Shown one piece after another: positions 55,509-64,000 of a stretch of 64,000 nucleotides of DNA. The first letter of the stretch is position 1, and every line of letters starts with the position of its first letter. This DNA comes from Paraburkholderia agricolaris (lineage in GTDB: Bacteria; Pseudomonadota; Gammaproteobacteria; Burkholderiales; Burkholderiaceae): the NCBI RefSeq assembly GCF_009455635.1, contig NZ_QPER01000001.1:2604001-2668000 (forward strand). The letters are read 5' to 3'. The notes below the pieces were generated by a model. That model was not told where the DNA came from. It saw nothing but the letters and a program-made list of their open reading frames with translations, and did no database searches. A program made the position numbers and the translations under genes.

Positions 55509-55763
55509 TTAATGCGCCTGAGATTGCGGCTGCGGCTGGGCCGCTTCCGGCGCCGCGCTACTGCCGTCCATTGCCCGGCGCAAGCTGGCCGGCCGCATGT
55601 CGGTCCAATGCTCCTCGATGTATGCCAGGCATTCGGCCTTCTTTCCCTGCTTGCCCACGGCCCGCCAGCCGCCCGGTATCTGCTTGTAGCCTGGCCAGAT
55701 CGAATACTGTTCCTCTGCGTTGATCACTACCTCGAATTCGGCATTCTCATCGTCCCAACTCAT
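55509..55763 (-). CDS. MbtH-like protein
   Basis: This 84-residue protein carries the MbtH signature: [19 protein letters not shown], a conserved Cys before the helix, and [11 protein letters not shown]. MbtH-like proteins bind NRPS adenylation domains and are often needed for their solubility or activity. The last 17 residues are a Pro/Gln/Ala-rich tail. A clear AGGGGG site lies six bases before the ATG. It is the first gene of the minus-strand biosynthetic operon, directly behind a Fur-box-like sequence. Confidence 0.95.
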   Translation of the reverse strand: MSWDDENAEFEVVINAEEQYSIWPGYKQIPGGWRAVGKQGKKAECLAYIEEHWTDMRPASLRRAMDGSSAAPEAAQPQPQSQAH

Positions 55764-55855
55764 CGCGGCCCCCTGTCATTTCCGGCATCTCACACGCTGT
55801 CCTTCAGCTATTCGACAGCTTCCAATGCGTTACGCAATAAAACTCATTTCACATA

Positions 55856-55874
55856 GTAAATGAGAACCATTCGC
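55856..55874 (-). promoter_or_regulatory. Fur-box-like site before the MbtH-led operon
   Basis: The plus-strand sequence around AAATGAGAACCATTCGC matches 13 of 19 positions of the Fur consensus by hand alignment. It lies about 95 bp before the MbtH-like ATG. No clean -35/-10 pair could be fixed, so the exact promoter is open. Confidence 0.6.
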
Positions 55875-56040
55875 AAACGCCCGTGAAAGTTAGGCGCTGC
55901 GAGCCTTCTTGTCAAGATTTTTGACGAATTCCCATACGACTGATCGGCCATTACGACCACAACTCGATATCGCCCACGGCGTTGCAAGACCGCGCCACTC
56001 CCCGCCCTTCTCTCATCGTTACGCCTCAAGGGACTAGATG

Positions 56041-56062
56041 TGTAATGAGAATCGTTTATACT
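56041..56062 (+). promoter_or_regulatory. Fur-box-like site overlapping a -10 element before macA
   Basis: TGTAATGAGAATCGTTTAT (56041-56059) matches 12 of 19 Fur-consensus positions. It overlaps TATACT (56057-56062), a strong -10. The -35 is poor. The leader to the macA start would be about 175 bases. Confidence 0.6.
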
Positions 56063-56246
56063 TCGCGGCGATATTTACCCACTGCGGGCCACAGCGTCTC
56101 CAAGGTCCTTCGCGGTAACCAAGTGGATGCATAGTAGAAAGCCAGCGTGACGAATTCGTTACCGCGCTTTCATCGAAAACCGAGCGTCACGTCAGCGGCC
56201 CGTGTGCATGCGCGGCCCGCTGCCCTCTCCTGCCCCGAACCGTTCA

Positions 56247-57437
56247 ATGAGACGACTATCCAGACGACACACACGAACCGGCATTGTTGTGATTTTCATC
56301 TTGCTGACCGCACTGGCTGTCTGGGCGTTTTTCATTAGGGCTATTGAACATGTCGACACTGTCAGCATTGGCCGGGGCGATATCGAGTCCAGCGTCACAG
56401 CCCTGGGTACGCTCCAGCCACACAGCTATGTCGACATCGGCGCGCAGGCATCCGGCGAAATCCGCCGCATCCACGTCCAGCCTGGCGACATGGTCCGCAA
56501 GGGACAGTTGCTGGTCGAGGTCGATCCCAGCATCCAGCAGGCAAAGGTCGATGTCGACCAGTCCACGCTCGCGAGCCTGCGCGCGCAACTGGTCAGCGCC
56601 CAGGCCCAGCGCGAACTCGCGCAGCAGCAATACGACCGGCAGCGGCGCATGGCCTCCGAGGGTTCGACGCGCGACGAAGATTTGCAGACGGCGTACGCCG
56701 CGCTGATGTCGGCTCGCGCCACGATCGACAACCTGCGTGCCCAGATCGACGGCGCGCAGTCCAACCTCAAAGGCGATGAAGCGCAGCTCGGCTATACGCG
56801 TATCTATGCACCGATGAGCGGTACCGTCGTCACGCTCGATGCGCGCGAAGGACAGACGCTCAACGCAACCTATCAGACGCCGACGATACTGCGGATCGCC
56901 GACCTGTCCACCATGACGGTGTGGACCCAGGTTTCCGAAGCCGACATATTGCAGGTCAAGCCGGGCATGCCGGTCTACTTCACGACACTGGGTTCGAGGG
57001 AGCGCCGGTGGACCGGGACAGTGCGGCAGATCCTGCCCGCGCCGCCCAATCAGACCACCTCGTCCAATGGCGGCCAGCAGGGCAATCAGCCGGCGTCCAC
57101 CCAGAGCGCCGGCAAGGTGGTGCTGTATACGGTGCTTTTCGACGTTGCCAACGGCGACGCGCAACTCATGCCGCAGATGAGCGCTCAGGTCTTCTTCGTC
57201 GCGGCGAAGGCGCAGAAGGTCATCGTCGCGCCACTTGCCGCGCTGGTGCCGGCGAATGGCCAGCCGGGCAATTACACGGCGCGGGTTGCGCTGGGTGGGC
57301 GCATTGTGACTCGCGAAGTGCGGATCGGTGTGCATGACCGCCTCAGCGGCGAAGTCCTGGCGGGACTGCAAGCCGGCGACCGGTTGGTCACCGGGGTACG
57401 CCGTACGCGGGCGATCGACGGGAGATTCCAGTGGTAA
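56247..57437 (+). CDS. macA: MacA/PvdR-like periplasmic adaptor of a tripartite exporter
   Basis: This 396-residue membrane fusion protein has an N-terminal transmembrane anchor ([19 protein letters not shown]), a lipoyl-like half ([20 protein letters not shown]), a coiled-coil hairpin (about residues 95-165, rich in Gln, Ala and Arg), a second lipoyl half ([20 protein letters not shown]), then beta-barrel and membrane-proximal parts. It should link the MacB-type ATPase to the outer-membrane channel. The frame is open upstream to a GTG at 56202, but the Met at 56247 gives the usual short basic N-terminus. No clear ribosome site was found for either. The stop overlaps the macB start. PvdRT-OpmQ, a related pump, exports and recycles pyoverdine, so siderophore secretion is the likely role. 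Confidence 0.9.
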   Translation: MRRLSRRHTRTGIVVIFILLTALAVWAFFIRAIEHVDTVSIGRGDIESSVTALGTLQPHSYVDIGAQASGEIRRIHVQPGDMVRKGQLLVEVDPSIQQAKVDVDQSTLASLRAQLVSAQAQRELAQQQYDRQRRMASEGSTRDEDLQTAYAALMSARATIDNLRAQIDGAQSNLKGDEAQLGYTRIYAPMSGTVVTLDAREGQTLNATYQTPTILRIADLSTMTVWTQVSEADILQVKPGMPVYFTTLGSRERRWTGTVRQILPAPPNQTTSSNGGQQGNQPASTQSAGKVVLYTVLFDVANGDAQLMPQMSAQVFFVAAKAQKVIVAPLAALVPANGQPGNYTARVALGGRIVTREVRIGVHDRLSGEVLAGLQAGDRLVTGVRRTRAIDGRFQW

Positions 57438-59449
57438 CGGTAACGGCTGGCAGCGCGACAGCCGCAGGGGTGTCTCCTGCTCCGTTGATCGAGCTTCGGG
57501 ACATCCGCAAGTCTTACGGCGGCAAGACCGAAGGTCCTGACGGCAAGCCGTTGCCGGCGGTCGATGTGCTGCGCGGCGTGAGCCTGTCCATCGGCGCGGG
57601 AGAGTTTGTCGCGATCGTCGGCGCATCGGGTTCGGGCAAGTCGACGCTGATGCACATTCTCGGCTGCCTCGACCGCCCCAGCGCCGGGCATTACCTGTTC
57701 GCCGGGCAGGACATCGCGGATTTCAACGCCGACGAACTGGCCTGGCTGCGCCGCGAAGCGTTCGGGTTCGTCTTCCAGGGCTATCACCTGATCGCCACCG
57801 AATCGGCACGGGAAAACGTCGAGGTGCCCGCCATCTATTCCGGCGTACCGGTCGCCGAGCGCGAAAAGCGCGCGGCAGCCCTGCTCACCCGGCTGGGTCT
57901 CGGGGACCGGCTCGACCATCGCCCCGGCCAGCTGTCCGGCGGACAGCAGCAGCGCGTATCGATCAGCCGCGCGCTGATGAACGGTGGCCACATCCTGCTG
58001 GCCGACGAGCCGACGGGCGCACTGGATTCCCGCAGCGGCGCCGAGGTCATGCTTCTGCTTGAAGAACTCGCCGAAGCCGGCCACACCGTCATCCTCATCA
58101 CCCATGATCGCGAAGTCGCCGCGCGCGCGCATCGCACTATCGAGATCCGCGACGGCCAGATCATTGCCGACTCCACCGGCGGCCCGGTATCGAGCGGGCG
58201 GGCATCGCTCGATGCGAGCACCTTTCTCGCCTCGATGGCCGATGGCGCGGCGCACACGGCATCATGGACGGCCGACACGCATGAAGCGCTGCGCGCGGCA
58301 TGGCGGGTTCTGTGGATCAACCGCTTCCGCACCCTCTTGACCCTGCTCGGCATCATCATCGGGGTCGCCTCGGTGATCGTCATGCTGGCCATCGGCGCCG
58401 GCACGGAACACCAGGTGATCGAAAAAATGGCCAGCTTCGGCACCAACCGGATGTACGTGATACCGGGCGGCGACAATCCTCGCGGACCGGGCGGCACCCT
58501 CTCCGAAGCCGACGCCGATCTCGTGCGCCAGATGCCCAACGTCACCGCCTCGATGCCCTTCCTCCAGGGCAACGTCACCGTGCGCTACAGCAACATCGAC
58601 GTGCAAGTACCCGTGTGGGCAGTGACAGAGGAAGCGTCCCGCGTACTGAACTGGAAGACCAGCCGCGGCATCTTCTTCACCGGCACGGATGAACAGGACC
58701 TTGCCACCGTGATTCTCCTTGGCAAGCGTGTGCGCGAAAAACTCTTCGGCAACACCAATCCCGTCAGCCACTATGTGCTGGTCAATAACGTCCCCTTTCA
58801 GGTGATCGGCGAGCTCGAAGAAAAAGGCGCGACCTCAGGGGACTCCGACGACGACAACGTCGTTCTTATGCCGTTTTCGACCGGAAGCCGGCGGATACTC
58901 GGCACTACGAACCTCTCGTGGATTTCGGTTCTGGTCGACAGGCTCGATCTTGCGGATCAAACCGCACAGCAAATCGCCGATACGCTGGAAGGCAATCACC
59001 ATATCCGTGATTTTGAGGTGTTCAACCGTGCCGCCTCCGTGAAAGCGCAGACCGAAACCCAGAGCACGCTGACGCTGATGCTCGGCATGATTGCCGCCAT
59101 TTCGCTGCTCGTGGGGGGTATCGGAGTGATGAACATCATGCTCATGACGGTCAGGGAGCGCACCCGCGAAATCGGCATCCGGATCGCAACCGGCGCACGT
59201 CAGCGCGACATTCTCCGGCAATTCCTGACAGAAGCCACGCTGGTTTCCGGCATCGGTGGCGTGCTCGGCGTTGTCTTCGGCCTGCTGGTCGGCGCAAGCT
59301 TGATGGCGTGGAGTGTTCCTGCCATCTTCTCGGTGCGTGCCATTCTCGGCGCCTTCACCTGCGCGCTGCTAACCGGGCTGATATTCGGTTTCATGCCGGC
59401 CCGCAAGGCCGCGCGCCTCGATCCTGTGATCGCACTGGCAAGCGAGTGA
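57431..59449 (+). CDS. macB: MacB/PvdT-like ABC exporter (ATPase fused to permease)
   Basis: This 672-residue protein has an N-terminal ABC ATPase: Walker [10 protein letters not shown], signature [10 protein letters not shown], Walker [13 protein letters not shown]. It is followed by the MacB membrane part, with one helix near residues 300-325 ([20 protein letters not shown]), a large periplasmic domain, and three C-terminal helices ([16 protein letters not shown] onward). MacB pumps take substrates from the periplasm and drive them out through an outer-membrane factor. The GTG start overlaps macA by 7 bp, so the two are translationally coupled. It would act on siderophore already moved to the periplasm. 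No inner-membrane exporter of the PvdE type is present in this window. Confidence 0.93.
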   Translation: MVTVTAGSATAAGVSPAPLIELRDIRKSYGGKTEGPDGKPLPAVDVLRGVSLSIGAGEFVAIVGASGSGKSTLMHILGCLDRPSAGHYLFAGQDIADFNADELAWLRREAFGFVFQGYHLIATESARENVEVPAIYSGVPVAEREKRAAALLTRLGLGDRLDHRPGQLSGGQQQRVSISRALMNGGHILLADEPTGALDSRSGAEVMLLLEELAEAGHTVILITHDREVAARAHRTIEIRDGQIIADSTGGPVSSGRASLDASTFLASMADGAAHTASWTADTHEALRAAWRVLWINRFRTLLTLLGIIIGVASVIVMLAIGAGTEHQVIEKMASFGTNRMYVIPGGDNPRGPGGTLSEADADLVRQMPNVTASMPFLQGNVTVRYSNIDVQVPVWAVTEEASRVLNWKTSRGIFFTGTDEQDLATVILLGKRVREKLFGNTNPVSHYVLVNNVPFQVIGELEEKGATSGDSDDDNVVLMPFSTGSRRILGTTNLSWISVLVDRLDLADQTAQQIADTLEGNHHIRDFEVFNRAASVKAQTETQSTLTLMLGMIAAISLLVGGIGVMNIMLMTVRERTREIGIRIATGARQRDILRQFLTEATLVSGIGGVLGVVFGLLVGASLMAWSVPAIFSVRAILGAFTCALLTGLIFGFMPARKAARLDPVIALASE

Positions 59450-59453
59450 AGCG

Positions 59454-60872
59454 ATGAAACACTGGGTACTCGGTTTCACCATTCTTGGACTGTACGGGTG
59501 CGGTACGCATGCGCCCATCGACAGCGGCATCACCCCGCCCGCCACATGGCAGTATTCGACGGCCGCCGATACACCGACCCGGCCGACCACGCCGACCCGG
59601 CCGGTCCGGACAGACTGGTGGAACGAGTTCGGCAACAGCGAACTGAACAGCCTTGTCAGGCAGGCGGACACGGATAGCTTCGACCTTGCGGCCTCGATTG
59701 CACGCGTCGAGCAGGCTCAGGCCAGTGCGCGGATCGCCGGCGCGGCGTTGCTGCCTACCGTGTCGGGTTTTGCCGATGCCAGCAGGCAAGGCGGCCTGCT
59801 TGTCAGCGACACCGAATTGGCCGGAACGGCTTTCGACCTGGGTCTCGCCGCCAGCTATGAACTCGACTTCTGGGGGCGCAATCGTGCGCTTCGCGATGCG
59901 GCGCTCGCCCGGCTTCGCGCCTCCGGGTTCGACCGCGACACCGTGGCGCTCACGTTGAATGCGGACGTCACCAACACCTGGTTGCAGACCGTCGCATTGC
60001 GCGAACGATACGGCATCGCCCAGGAAAATCTGAAGATTGCCCAGCAGATTCTCGCCACTGTCGAATCGCAGTTCAGGGCGGGGGCGGCAACGCCAATCGA
60101 TCTTGCCCAGCAACGTGCGGTTGTCGCCGCGCAGCGCCGCAGCACCGCCCTGCTCGGTCAACAGGCAAACGACAGCCACGCGACGCTCGCGGTGTTGCTC
60201 GGCATTCCGGTGTCACGCCTGCAGCTTTCAACGACGGCATTGGACGGACTGCGTATCCCCGGCATTGACGCCGGGGTTCCCTCGTCGCTGCTGGTTCAGC
60301 GTCCGGACCTCGCGCGCGCCGAAGCACAGCTTCAGGCCGCCAGTGCGAATGTCACGGCCGCGCGTGCCGCGATGCTGCCGGGCGTTACCTTGACGGGTTC
60401 TGTCGGGTTCGGTAACGACCGTATTCGTACGCTGTTCGACAACTCCTTGTATAGCATCGCGGCGGGCTTGAGCGCACCGATCTTCAGCGGTGGCTCACTC
60501 GCGGCGGGCCGCGATCTCGCCGTCTCGCAGAAAGAAGAACTGCTCGCCAATTACCGGCAGGCGATCATCGCCGCGTTCGGCGACGTCGAGCGATCTCTCA
60601 ATGCGATCCAGGGGATCGACGCGCAACGCGCGGCGCAGACCGACGAGCTGGATGAAGCGCGGCGCGCCCTTGCACTGGCACAGAGCCGGTATCGGGCAGG
60701 CGCCGAAACCTTGCTTGTCGTACTGGCCGCACAGCAGACGCGGTACCGCGCAGAGGATGAGAACGTTCAGTTGCGACTGGCGCGTTTGCAGGGCGCGGTG
60801 TCGCTATTCCGGGCGCTGGGCGGAGGCTGGCGCGATGGTGGGGTGCAGGCCGGCGCCGGTCGTAGCGGCTGA
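59454..60872 (+). CDS. outer-membrane factor lipoprotein (NodT/OpmQ-like)
   Basis: This 472-residue TolC-family channel has a lipoprotein signal ending in LYGC (Cys at residue 16) and paired OEP repeats: WWNEFGNSELNSLVRQAD, ASYELDFWGRNRALRDAALAR, and in the second half QRPDLARAEAQLQAASANV with SAPIFSGGSLAAGRDLA. It completes the tripartite exporter. The ATG lies 4 bp after the macB stop (overlap-type spacing). The last residues (after about 450) are Gly/Arg-rich. No clear terminator was seen after it. Confidence 0.92.
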   Translation: MKHWVLGFTILGLYGCGTHAPIDSGITPPATWQYSTAADTPTRPTTPTRPVRTDWWNEFGNSELNSLVRQADTDSFDLAASIARVEQAQASARIAGAALLPTVSGFADASRQGGLLVSDTELAGTAFDLGLAASYELDFWGRNRALRDAALARLRASGFDRDTVALTLNADVTNTWLQTVALRERYGIAQENLKIAQQILATVESQFRAGAATPIDLAQQRAVVAAQRRSTALLGQQANDSHATLAVLLGIPVSRLQLSTTALDGLRIPGIDAGVPSSLLVQRPDLARAEAQLQAASANVTAARAAMLPGVTLTGSVGFGNDRIRTLFDNSLYSIAAGLSAPIFSGGSLAAGRDLAVSQKEELLANYRQAIIAAFGDVERSLNAIQGIDAQRAAQTDELDEARRALALAQSRYRAGAETLLVVLAAQQTRYRAEDENVQLRLARLQGAVSLFRALGGGWRDGGVQAGAGRSG

Positions 60873-60939
60873 TTAGATATATTGCGGCTACCGCCAGAGC
60901 TAATGCCGCTTGCTGCTGAGACATCAGTGGGTCGTGATC

Positions 60940-61342
60940 AATGGACAGCCAGATCCCAGATGCCGCTTATGCAAGTCAGCCTCCGATCGTGAAAACGCGG
61001 CTGGCGAGCAGAAGCACAGCAAGCTGGCACTATGGTCGTCCGAGCTGCGCGTGGTGGTCGACGAGCCTGTACGTGTTCGGCAATACGGCAGGGCAGGTGT
61101 ACACGCGCAGCGGCTGGAACACCAGCTGGTCGCGGTTGATGGACTACTGCGAGATCGAGGCGAAGGCGCGCGGCATCGCGCTCGAACGCTTCTCGCTGCG
61201 CGACATGCGGCCGGCTGCTGTTACCGACCGTGAGGAGGAAGGGGACAACCGGATCACAGACGCTACCGGCCATTCCGACGACCGCATGGTGAACAAGGTC
61301 TACGACCGGCGACGTCAAAGGAAAGTGCGCGCGACTCGCTAA
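60940..61342 (+). pseudogene. remnant of a phage-type tyrosine integrase
   Basis: Two frames together resemble the C-terminal half of a tyrosine recombinase. One carries KLALWSSELRVVVDEPVRVR (to about 61,080). After a frameshift the other carries YTRSGWNTSWSRLMDYC, SLRDMRPAAVTD and TGHSDDRMVNKVYDRRRQRK, which match the R...HxxR...Y layout of the family. The N-terminal half is absent. The left edge is approximate. With the tRNA-His gene nearby this suggests an old integration event. Confidence 0.65.
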
Positions 61343-61794
61343 CCGATCGTCAAGAAGGCTTCAGCCCCTTCCACGTGATTGCCGCTACTTCTATTCGCAC
61401 CGATCTTGAGACCCGTTCGATCGCCGGTAACGTTGAGTCCCGCAGGACGAAGATCCAGCTGGGTGACCGCCGCTTCCTCGCTCGATATCTGCTCTACACG
61501 GCACATGACAGTTTCGTCGTATAGCACCGTCGTCGTCCCTGCCGACGCTACAACCCGCACCTGCGGACTGTTCGGCACATTATCCTTCACGATCTGAAAA
61601 AACGCCTGCTGCTCGTTCATCACCATTCCCGCAGACATCCACACTCTCGGGCTGGGGCCCCTACCGATCAATAGAGGCGCAAGACCCTCCTTGATGGAGA
61701 TCGGCGCCTTCGTCGCGATGAGAATGTTCGAGCAAAAGTTGAGCTTGTAATAGGGCTCAAAGCCTAATGGCAACCTCGACAGAATCTGGCTCAT
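61339..61794 (-). CDS. hypothetical protein, 151 residues
   Basis: I do not recognise this protein. It has no signal peptide or membrane helix and is soluble-looking, with a beta-rich middle (SPQVRVVASAGTTTVLYDET, AAVTQLDLRPAGLNVTGDRT). Its ATG overlaps the stop of the upstream 144-residue gene by 4 bp (ATGA), so the two form a pair. Base composition is less GC-rich than the siderophore genes. The end overlaps the integrase remnant by 4 bp in convergent orientation. It may be island or prophage cargo. Confidence 0.6.
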   Translation of the reverse strand: MSQILSRLPLGFEPYYKLNFCSNILIATKAPISIKEGLAPLLIGRGPSPRVWMSAGMVMNEQQAFFQIVKDNVPNSPQVRVVASAGTTTVLYDETVMCRVEQISSEEAAVTQLDLRPAGLNVTGDRTGLKIGANRSSGNHVEGAEAFLTIG

Positions 61795-62225
61795 GGCTTT
61801 CCCCCGAAATGTCGTGTTGCAGGCGTGGTCTTAAAGTGATCGTCAATAGCCTTCATCGTTCGTTTGTATTTGCCCGGAATGAAACGGGCACCGAACCACG
61901 CAAGAGCAGCGACCACGATTGTCACGATTGCAGTCCACTCCGCAGCCGGATCTAAATTTGCCGACTTCCCGCTCACAAGGTTCGCAGCTGCTTGCCCCAG
62001 CACGGTAAATGCAGCACCGGCTCCCGTGAGCAGGAGGTTCATAAAGATCGTGATGGCCATCGGCTGCCCAGCCTTGATCCGTTCGTACTGCACTTCGGTC
62101 AAGTAATAGGGCTCTTGTTGAATGTAAATCTTGGGATCGATCGCAACCGCAGATGACGGCACCTGAAGCGGTTGCTGCCCCGGCGTTCCGCTCTGCGCGG
62201 ACTGACTAGCATTAGTCAAAGGCAC
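61791..62225 (-). CDS. small membrane protein, 144 residues
   Basis: I do not recognise the family. There are two membrane segments, at about residues 57-78 (AITIFMNLLLTGAGAAFTVL) and 97-113 (EWTAIVTIVVAALAWFGARF), after a Gln/Pro/Ser-rich N-terminus and before a basic C-terminal tail. The predicted start is a GTG at 62225 without a good ribosome site. Only about 35 bp separate it from a strong terminator, so its promoter is not obvious. It is translationally coupled to the next gene. GC content is lower than in the neighbouring NRPS genes. Confidence 0.6.
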   Translation of the reverse strand: MPLTNASQSAQSGTPGQQPLQVPSSAVAIDPKIYIQQEPYYLTEVQYERIKAGQPMAITIFMNLLLTGAGAAFTVLGQAAANLVSGKSANLDPAAEWTAIVTIVVAALAWFGARFIPGKYKRTMKAIDDHFKTTPATRHFGGKP

Positions 62226-62260
62226 TCCGAAATCGCCAGTCGGCTAGGGACATAAGACGC

Positions 62261-62284
62261 AAAAAAGCCCGCTACTAGCGGGCT
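62261..62284 (-). terminator. intrinsic terminator downstream of tRNA-His
   Basis: AGCCCGCT and AGCGGGCT arms (8 bp) form a stem with a 3-base loop. On the minus strand they are followed by TTTTTT. It lies about 90 bp after the tRNA-His 3' end. A CTCTTT tract on the other side gives weak activity in the plus direction. Confidence 0.85.
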
Positions 62285-62372
62285 CTCTTTGCTCATCTTC
62301 GATAAATTGGAATCACATCTTCCAAAATATGTAAAAACGACGAGCATTTCACATGCAACTGCTTGAATTCTT

Positions 62373-62449
62373 TGGGGTGGCTGATGGGGCTCGAACCCAC
62401 GACAACAGGAATCACAATCCTGGACTCTACCAACTGAGCTACAGCCACC
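62373..62449 (-). tRNA. tRNA-His (GTG anticodon)
   Basis: The full cloverleaf reads on the minus strand: GGTGGCTGTAGCTCAGTTGG at the 5' end, anticodon loop around TTGTGAT, T-arm GGGTTCGAGCCCC, and an encoded CCA. The extra 5' G typical of tRNA-His is present. Its 3' end points toward the integrase remnant. Confidence 0.97.
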
Positions 62450-62556
62450 ACTGACATCTGCTTGACTTGCTAAGCAACTCACCTAACTGCTGAGAAACTT
62501 GGCTCGTCGATGAAGAAACGAGATTATACGAACAAGAATTCTGTTTGCCTAGTCCT

Positions 62557-63558
62557 TTATTCAAAAATTTCGACCGGCTCACGCAGATGCTGTCTTGCCT
62601 CGTCGAAGATACTCAGATCGCGCGCGGCCAGGCGTTTGCTATCCGACAACACGCGACGCCATCCTCGTGCACCGGCTTCCCCGCGGTAGAGACCGAGCGC
62701 ATGACGCGTGATCGCACCAAGGTACGTGCCGCGCGCCATTTCAGCCGTGCAATATTCGATCAGTTTCGCCTCGACCTGCTCGCGCGTGAGCGGTGCATCC
62801 GTCGCGCCATAGAAGCGCGCATCGACATCGGCCAGCACATAAGGGTTGTGATAAGCCTCGCGCCCGAGCATTACACCGTCGACGTGCTGAAGATGTGTCT
62901 CCACTTCATCAAGCGTCTTGATGCCGCCATTGATGATGATCTCCAGATGCGGGAAATCGCGCTTCAGCTGATACGCGTAGTCGTATTTGAGCGGCGGAAT
63001 TTCACGGTTCTCTTTCGGGCTCAGGCCCTTGAGAATCGCATTACGCGCGTGCACGACGAACACGTTGCAGCCGGCGTCCGCGATCGTGCCGACGAAGTCG
63101 CGCACGAAGTCATATTCTTCGACCGCATCCACGCCGATCCGGTGCTTGACCGTCACCGGTATTGAGACGGCGTCGCGCATGGCTTTCACGCAATCGGCAA
63201 CGAGTTGCGGCTCGTTCATCAGGCAAGCGCCGAACGCACCGCGCTGCACGCGCTCGGACGGGCAGCCGCAATTCAGATTGATCTCGTCATAGCCCCATTG
63301 CTCGCCCAGCCTCGCTGAACGCGCGAGATCGTCCGGCTCGCTGCCGCCGAGCTGCAAGGCAACCGGCGCTTCTTCGGGCGTAAACGCCAGATGGCGCGGC
63401 ACGTCGCCGTGCAGCAACGCGCCGGTGGTGACCATTTCGGTGTAGAGCCACGTATGGCGCGATATCACGCGATGCAGCGAGCGGCAGTGGCGATCGGTCC
63501 AGTCCATCATCGGCGCGACGGACACGCGGCGTGGACTGGGAGTTTGAGCTAAAGACAT
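62557..63558 (-). CDS. dusA: tRNA-dihydrouridine synthase A
   Basis: This 333-residue FMN-dependent enzyme reduces uridine in the D-loop of tRNAs (positions 20/20a in the DusA class). Signatures are SVAPMMDWTDRHCR at the N-terminus, INLNCGCPSERVQRGAFGA with the catalytic Cys, VTVKHRIGVD, FVVHARNAILKGLSPKENR, and IIINGGIKTLDE plus DGVMLGREAY for FMN phosphate binding. It is full length for the family. It lies upstream of tRNA-His on the same strand, with a 107-bp gap that holds no gene. It is a housekeeping gene unrelated to the siderophore. Confidence 0.96.
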   Translation of the reverse strand: MSLAQTPSPRRVSVAPMMDWTDRHCRSLHRVISRHTWLYTEMVTTGALLHGDVPRHLAFTPEEAPVALQLGGSEPDDLARSARLGEQWGYDEINLNCGCPSERVQRGAFGACLMNEPQLVADCVKAMRDAVSIPVTVKHRIGVDAVEEYDFVRDFVGTIADAGCNVFVVHARNAILKGLSPKENREIPPLKYDYAYQLKRDFPHLEIIINGGIKTLDEVETHLQHVDGVMLGREAYHNPYVLADVDARFYGATDAPLTREQVEAKLIEYCTAEMARGTYLGAITRHALGLYRGEAGARGWRRVLSDSKRLAARDLSIFDEARQHLREPVEIFE

Positions 63559-63908
63559 GGGGCGGCCAGACGGCTTGAATCAAACCGCGATTTTACCGCA
63601 AGTGGCCCAATGCCCCTGAAACGCGAATGACAAGCAAGAAATCACCGAAAACCCTGCCAATAACCCACCCCGCCAATCCGGTCTTTGACCGCAAAAACCG
63701 CTTGACTACCGGGGTCGGACCACCGCTGACGCCCGTCACATATACGCCTGACAGATTATTTCAGTACCAAGAATAGTAATTTCATATTATCGGTACAAAT
63801 TTTTAATAGTAGGGGTATACACTGCCATCCATCGACGTTGCAGACACACCCCTACCGGCTCCTGCGACGCCTTCCTGAAATGAAATCGAAACTTATCGGA
63901 GTCACACC
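63559..63908. other. intergenic region between dusA and the small exported-protein gene
   Basis: No gene is seen. The right two thirds are AT-rich (ATATTATCGG to GGGGTATACACTG, about 63,785-63,825) and probably hold the plus-strand promoter. TATACA could be a -10, but no good -35 is present. A GGAG ribosome site precedes the next start by 7 bases. Confidence 0.5.
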
Positions 63909-64000
63909 ATGAAGACCAAGCTCATCGCCGCCCTGCTGGTTGCTGTTTCTGCCTCGATCGCTGCTCCCGCATTCGCTAGCGGCTACGGCCCGGCACCGTT
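63909..64000 (+). CDS. small exported protein (start only; cut by window edge)
   Basis: Thirty codons are visible, with a textbook Sec signal peptide (KTKLIAALLVAVSASIAAP, cut after AFA) followed by SGYGPAP. GGAG lies seven bases before the ATG. The function cannot be told from this fragment. Short exported proteins with such starts are common in Burkholderiales. Confidence 0.75.
   Translation, partial: MKTKLIAALLVAVSASIAAPAFASGYGPAP

Larger units (their letters stand above)
55764..56246. other. divergent regulatory region between biosynthetic and export operons
   Basis: About 480 bp separate the MbtH-like start (minus) from macA (plus). It is noticeably more AT-rich than its surroundings and holds two Fur-box-like sites, one near each operon. 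The short open frames in it look like chance. No sigma-factor gene or convincing small RNA was seen. Confidence 0.7.

Noticed and set aside
56256..57626. 456-codon minus-strand frame opposite macA
   Set aside because: It is the shadow of a well-supported adaptor gene, with no recognisable domain.

Overview
The window is GC-rich, codes densely, and looks like Burkholderiales, most plausibly Paraburkholderia, Burkholderia or a close relative. The family logic is from memory and no database search was run. From about position 1 to 60,900 it holds one siderophore locus. The right end (about 60,900-64,000) holds a degraded integrase, two small genes of foreign appearance, a tRNA-His gene, dusA and the start of a small exported protein.

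The biosynthetic genes lie on the minus strand. In transcription order they are an MbtH-like protein, a type II thioesterase, a heme-oxygenase-like/cupin protein (SznF/GrbD type), a YqcI/YcgG-family protein (DcsA/GrbE type), a 5454-residue NRPS ending in a thioesterase, a 5247-residue NRPS that starts with a fatty acyl-AMP ligase and ends with a SyrP/TauD-type hydroxylase, a 1135-residue Asp-activating protein, a TonB-dependent receptor with its own promoter, a 3690-residue NRPS, and a penicillin-acylase/PvdQ-type hydrolase cut by the left edge. A macAB plus outer-membrane-factor export operon diverges on the plus strand. Fur-box-like sequences precede the MbtH operon, the export operon and the receptor gene.

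The SznF-like/YqcI pair, the beta-hydroxylase with an Asp module, and the fatty-acid loading domain together point to a C-diazeniumdiolate (graminine) lipopeptide siderophore of the gramibactin/megapolibactin type. Eleven adenylation domains were read by hand. With the order 5247, 1135, 3690, 5454, every D-type condensation domain follows an epimerase. The predicted chain is acyl - X1 - D-allo-Thr - Ser - beta-OH-Asp - D-X2 - Gly - Ser - D-Gra? - D-Ser - Gly - Gra?. One hydroxyaspartate and two graminines would give six iron ligands. Gene order is not colinear with assembly, because the terminating NRPS is encoded before the loading NRPS.

The NRPS genes are mosaic. Five families of near-identical DNA repeats (about 1.4-2.9 kb) recur within and between them, including a 2880-bp pair in one gene spaced exactly 12,267 bp apart. 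The gap between the two graminine genes carries a four-copy 11-bp tandem repeat, a hairpin and a terminator-like element.
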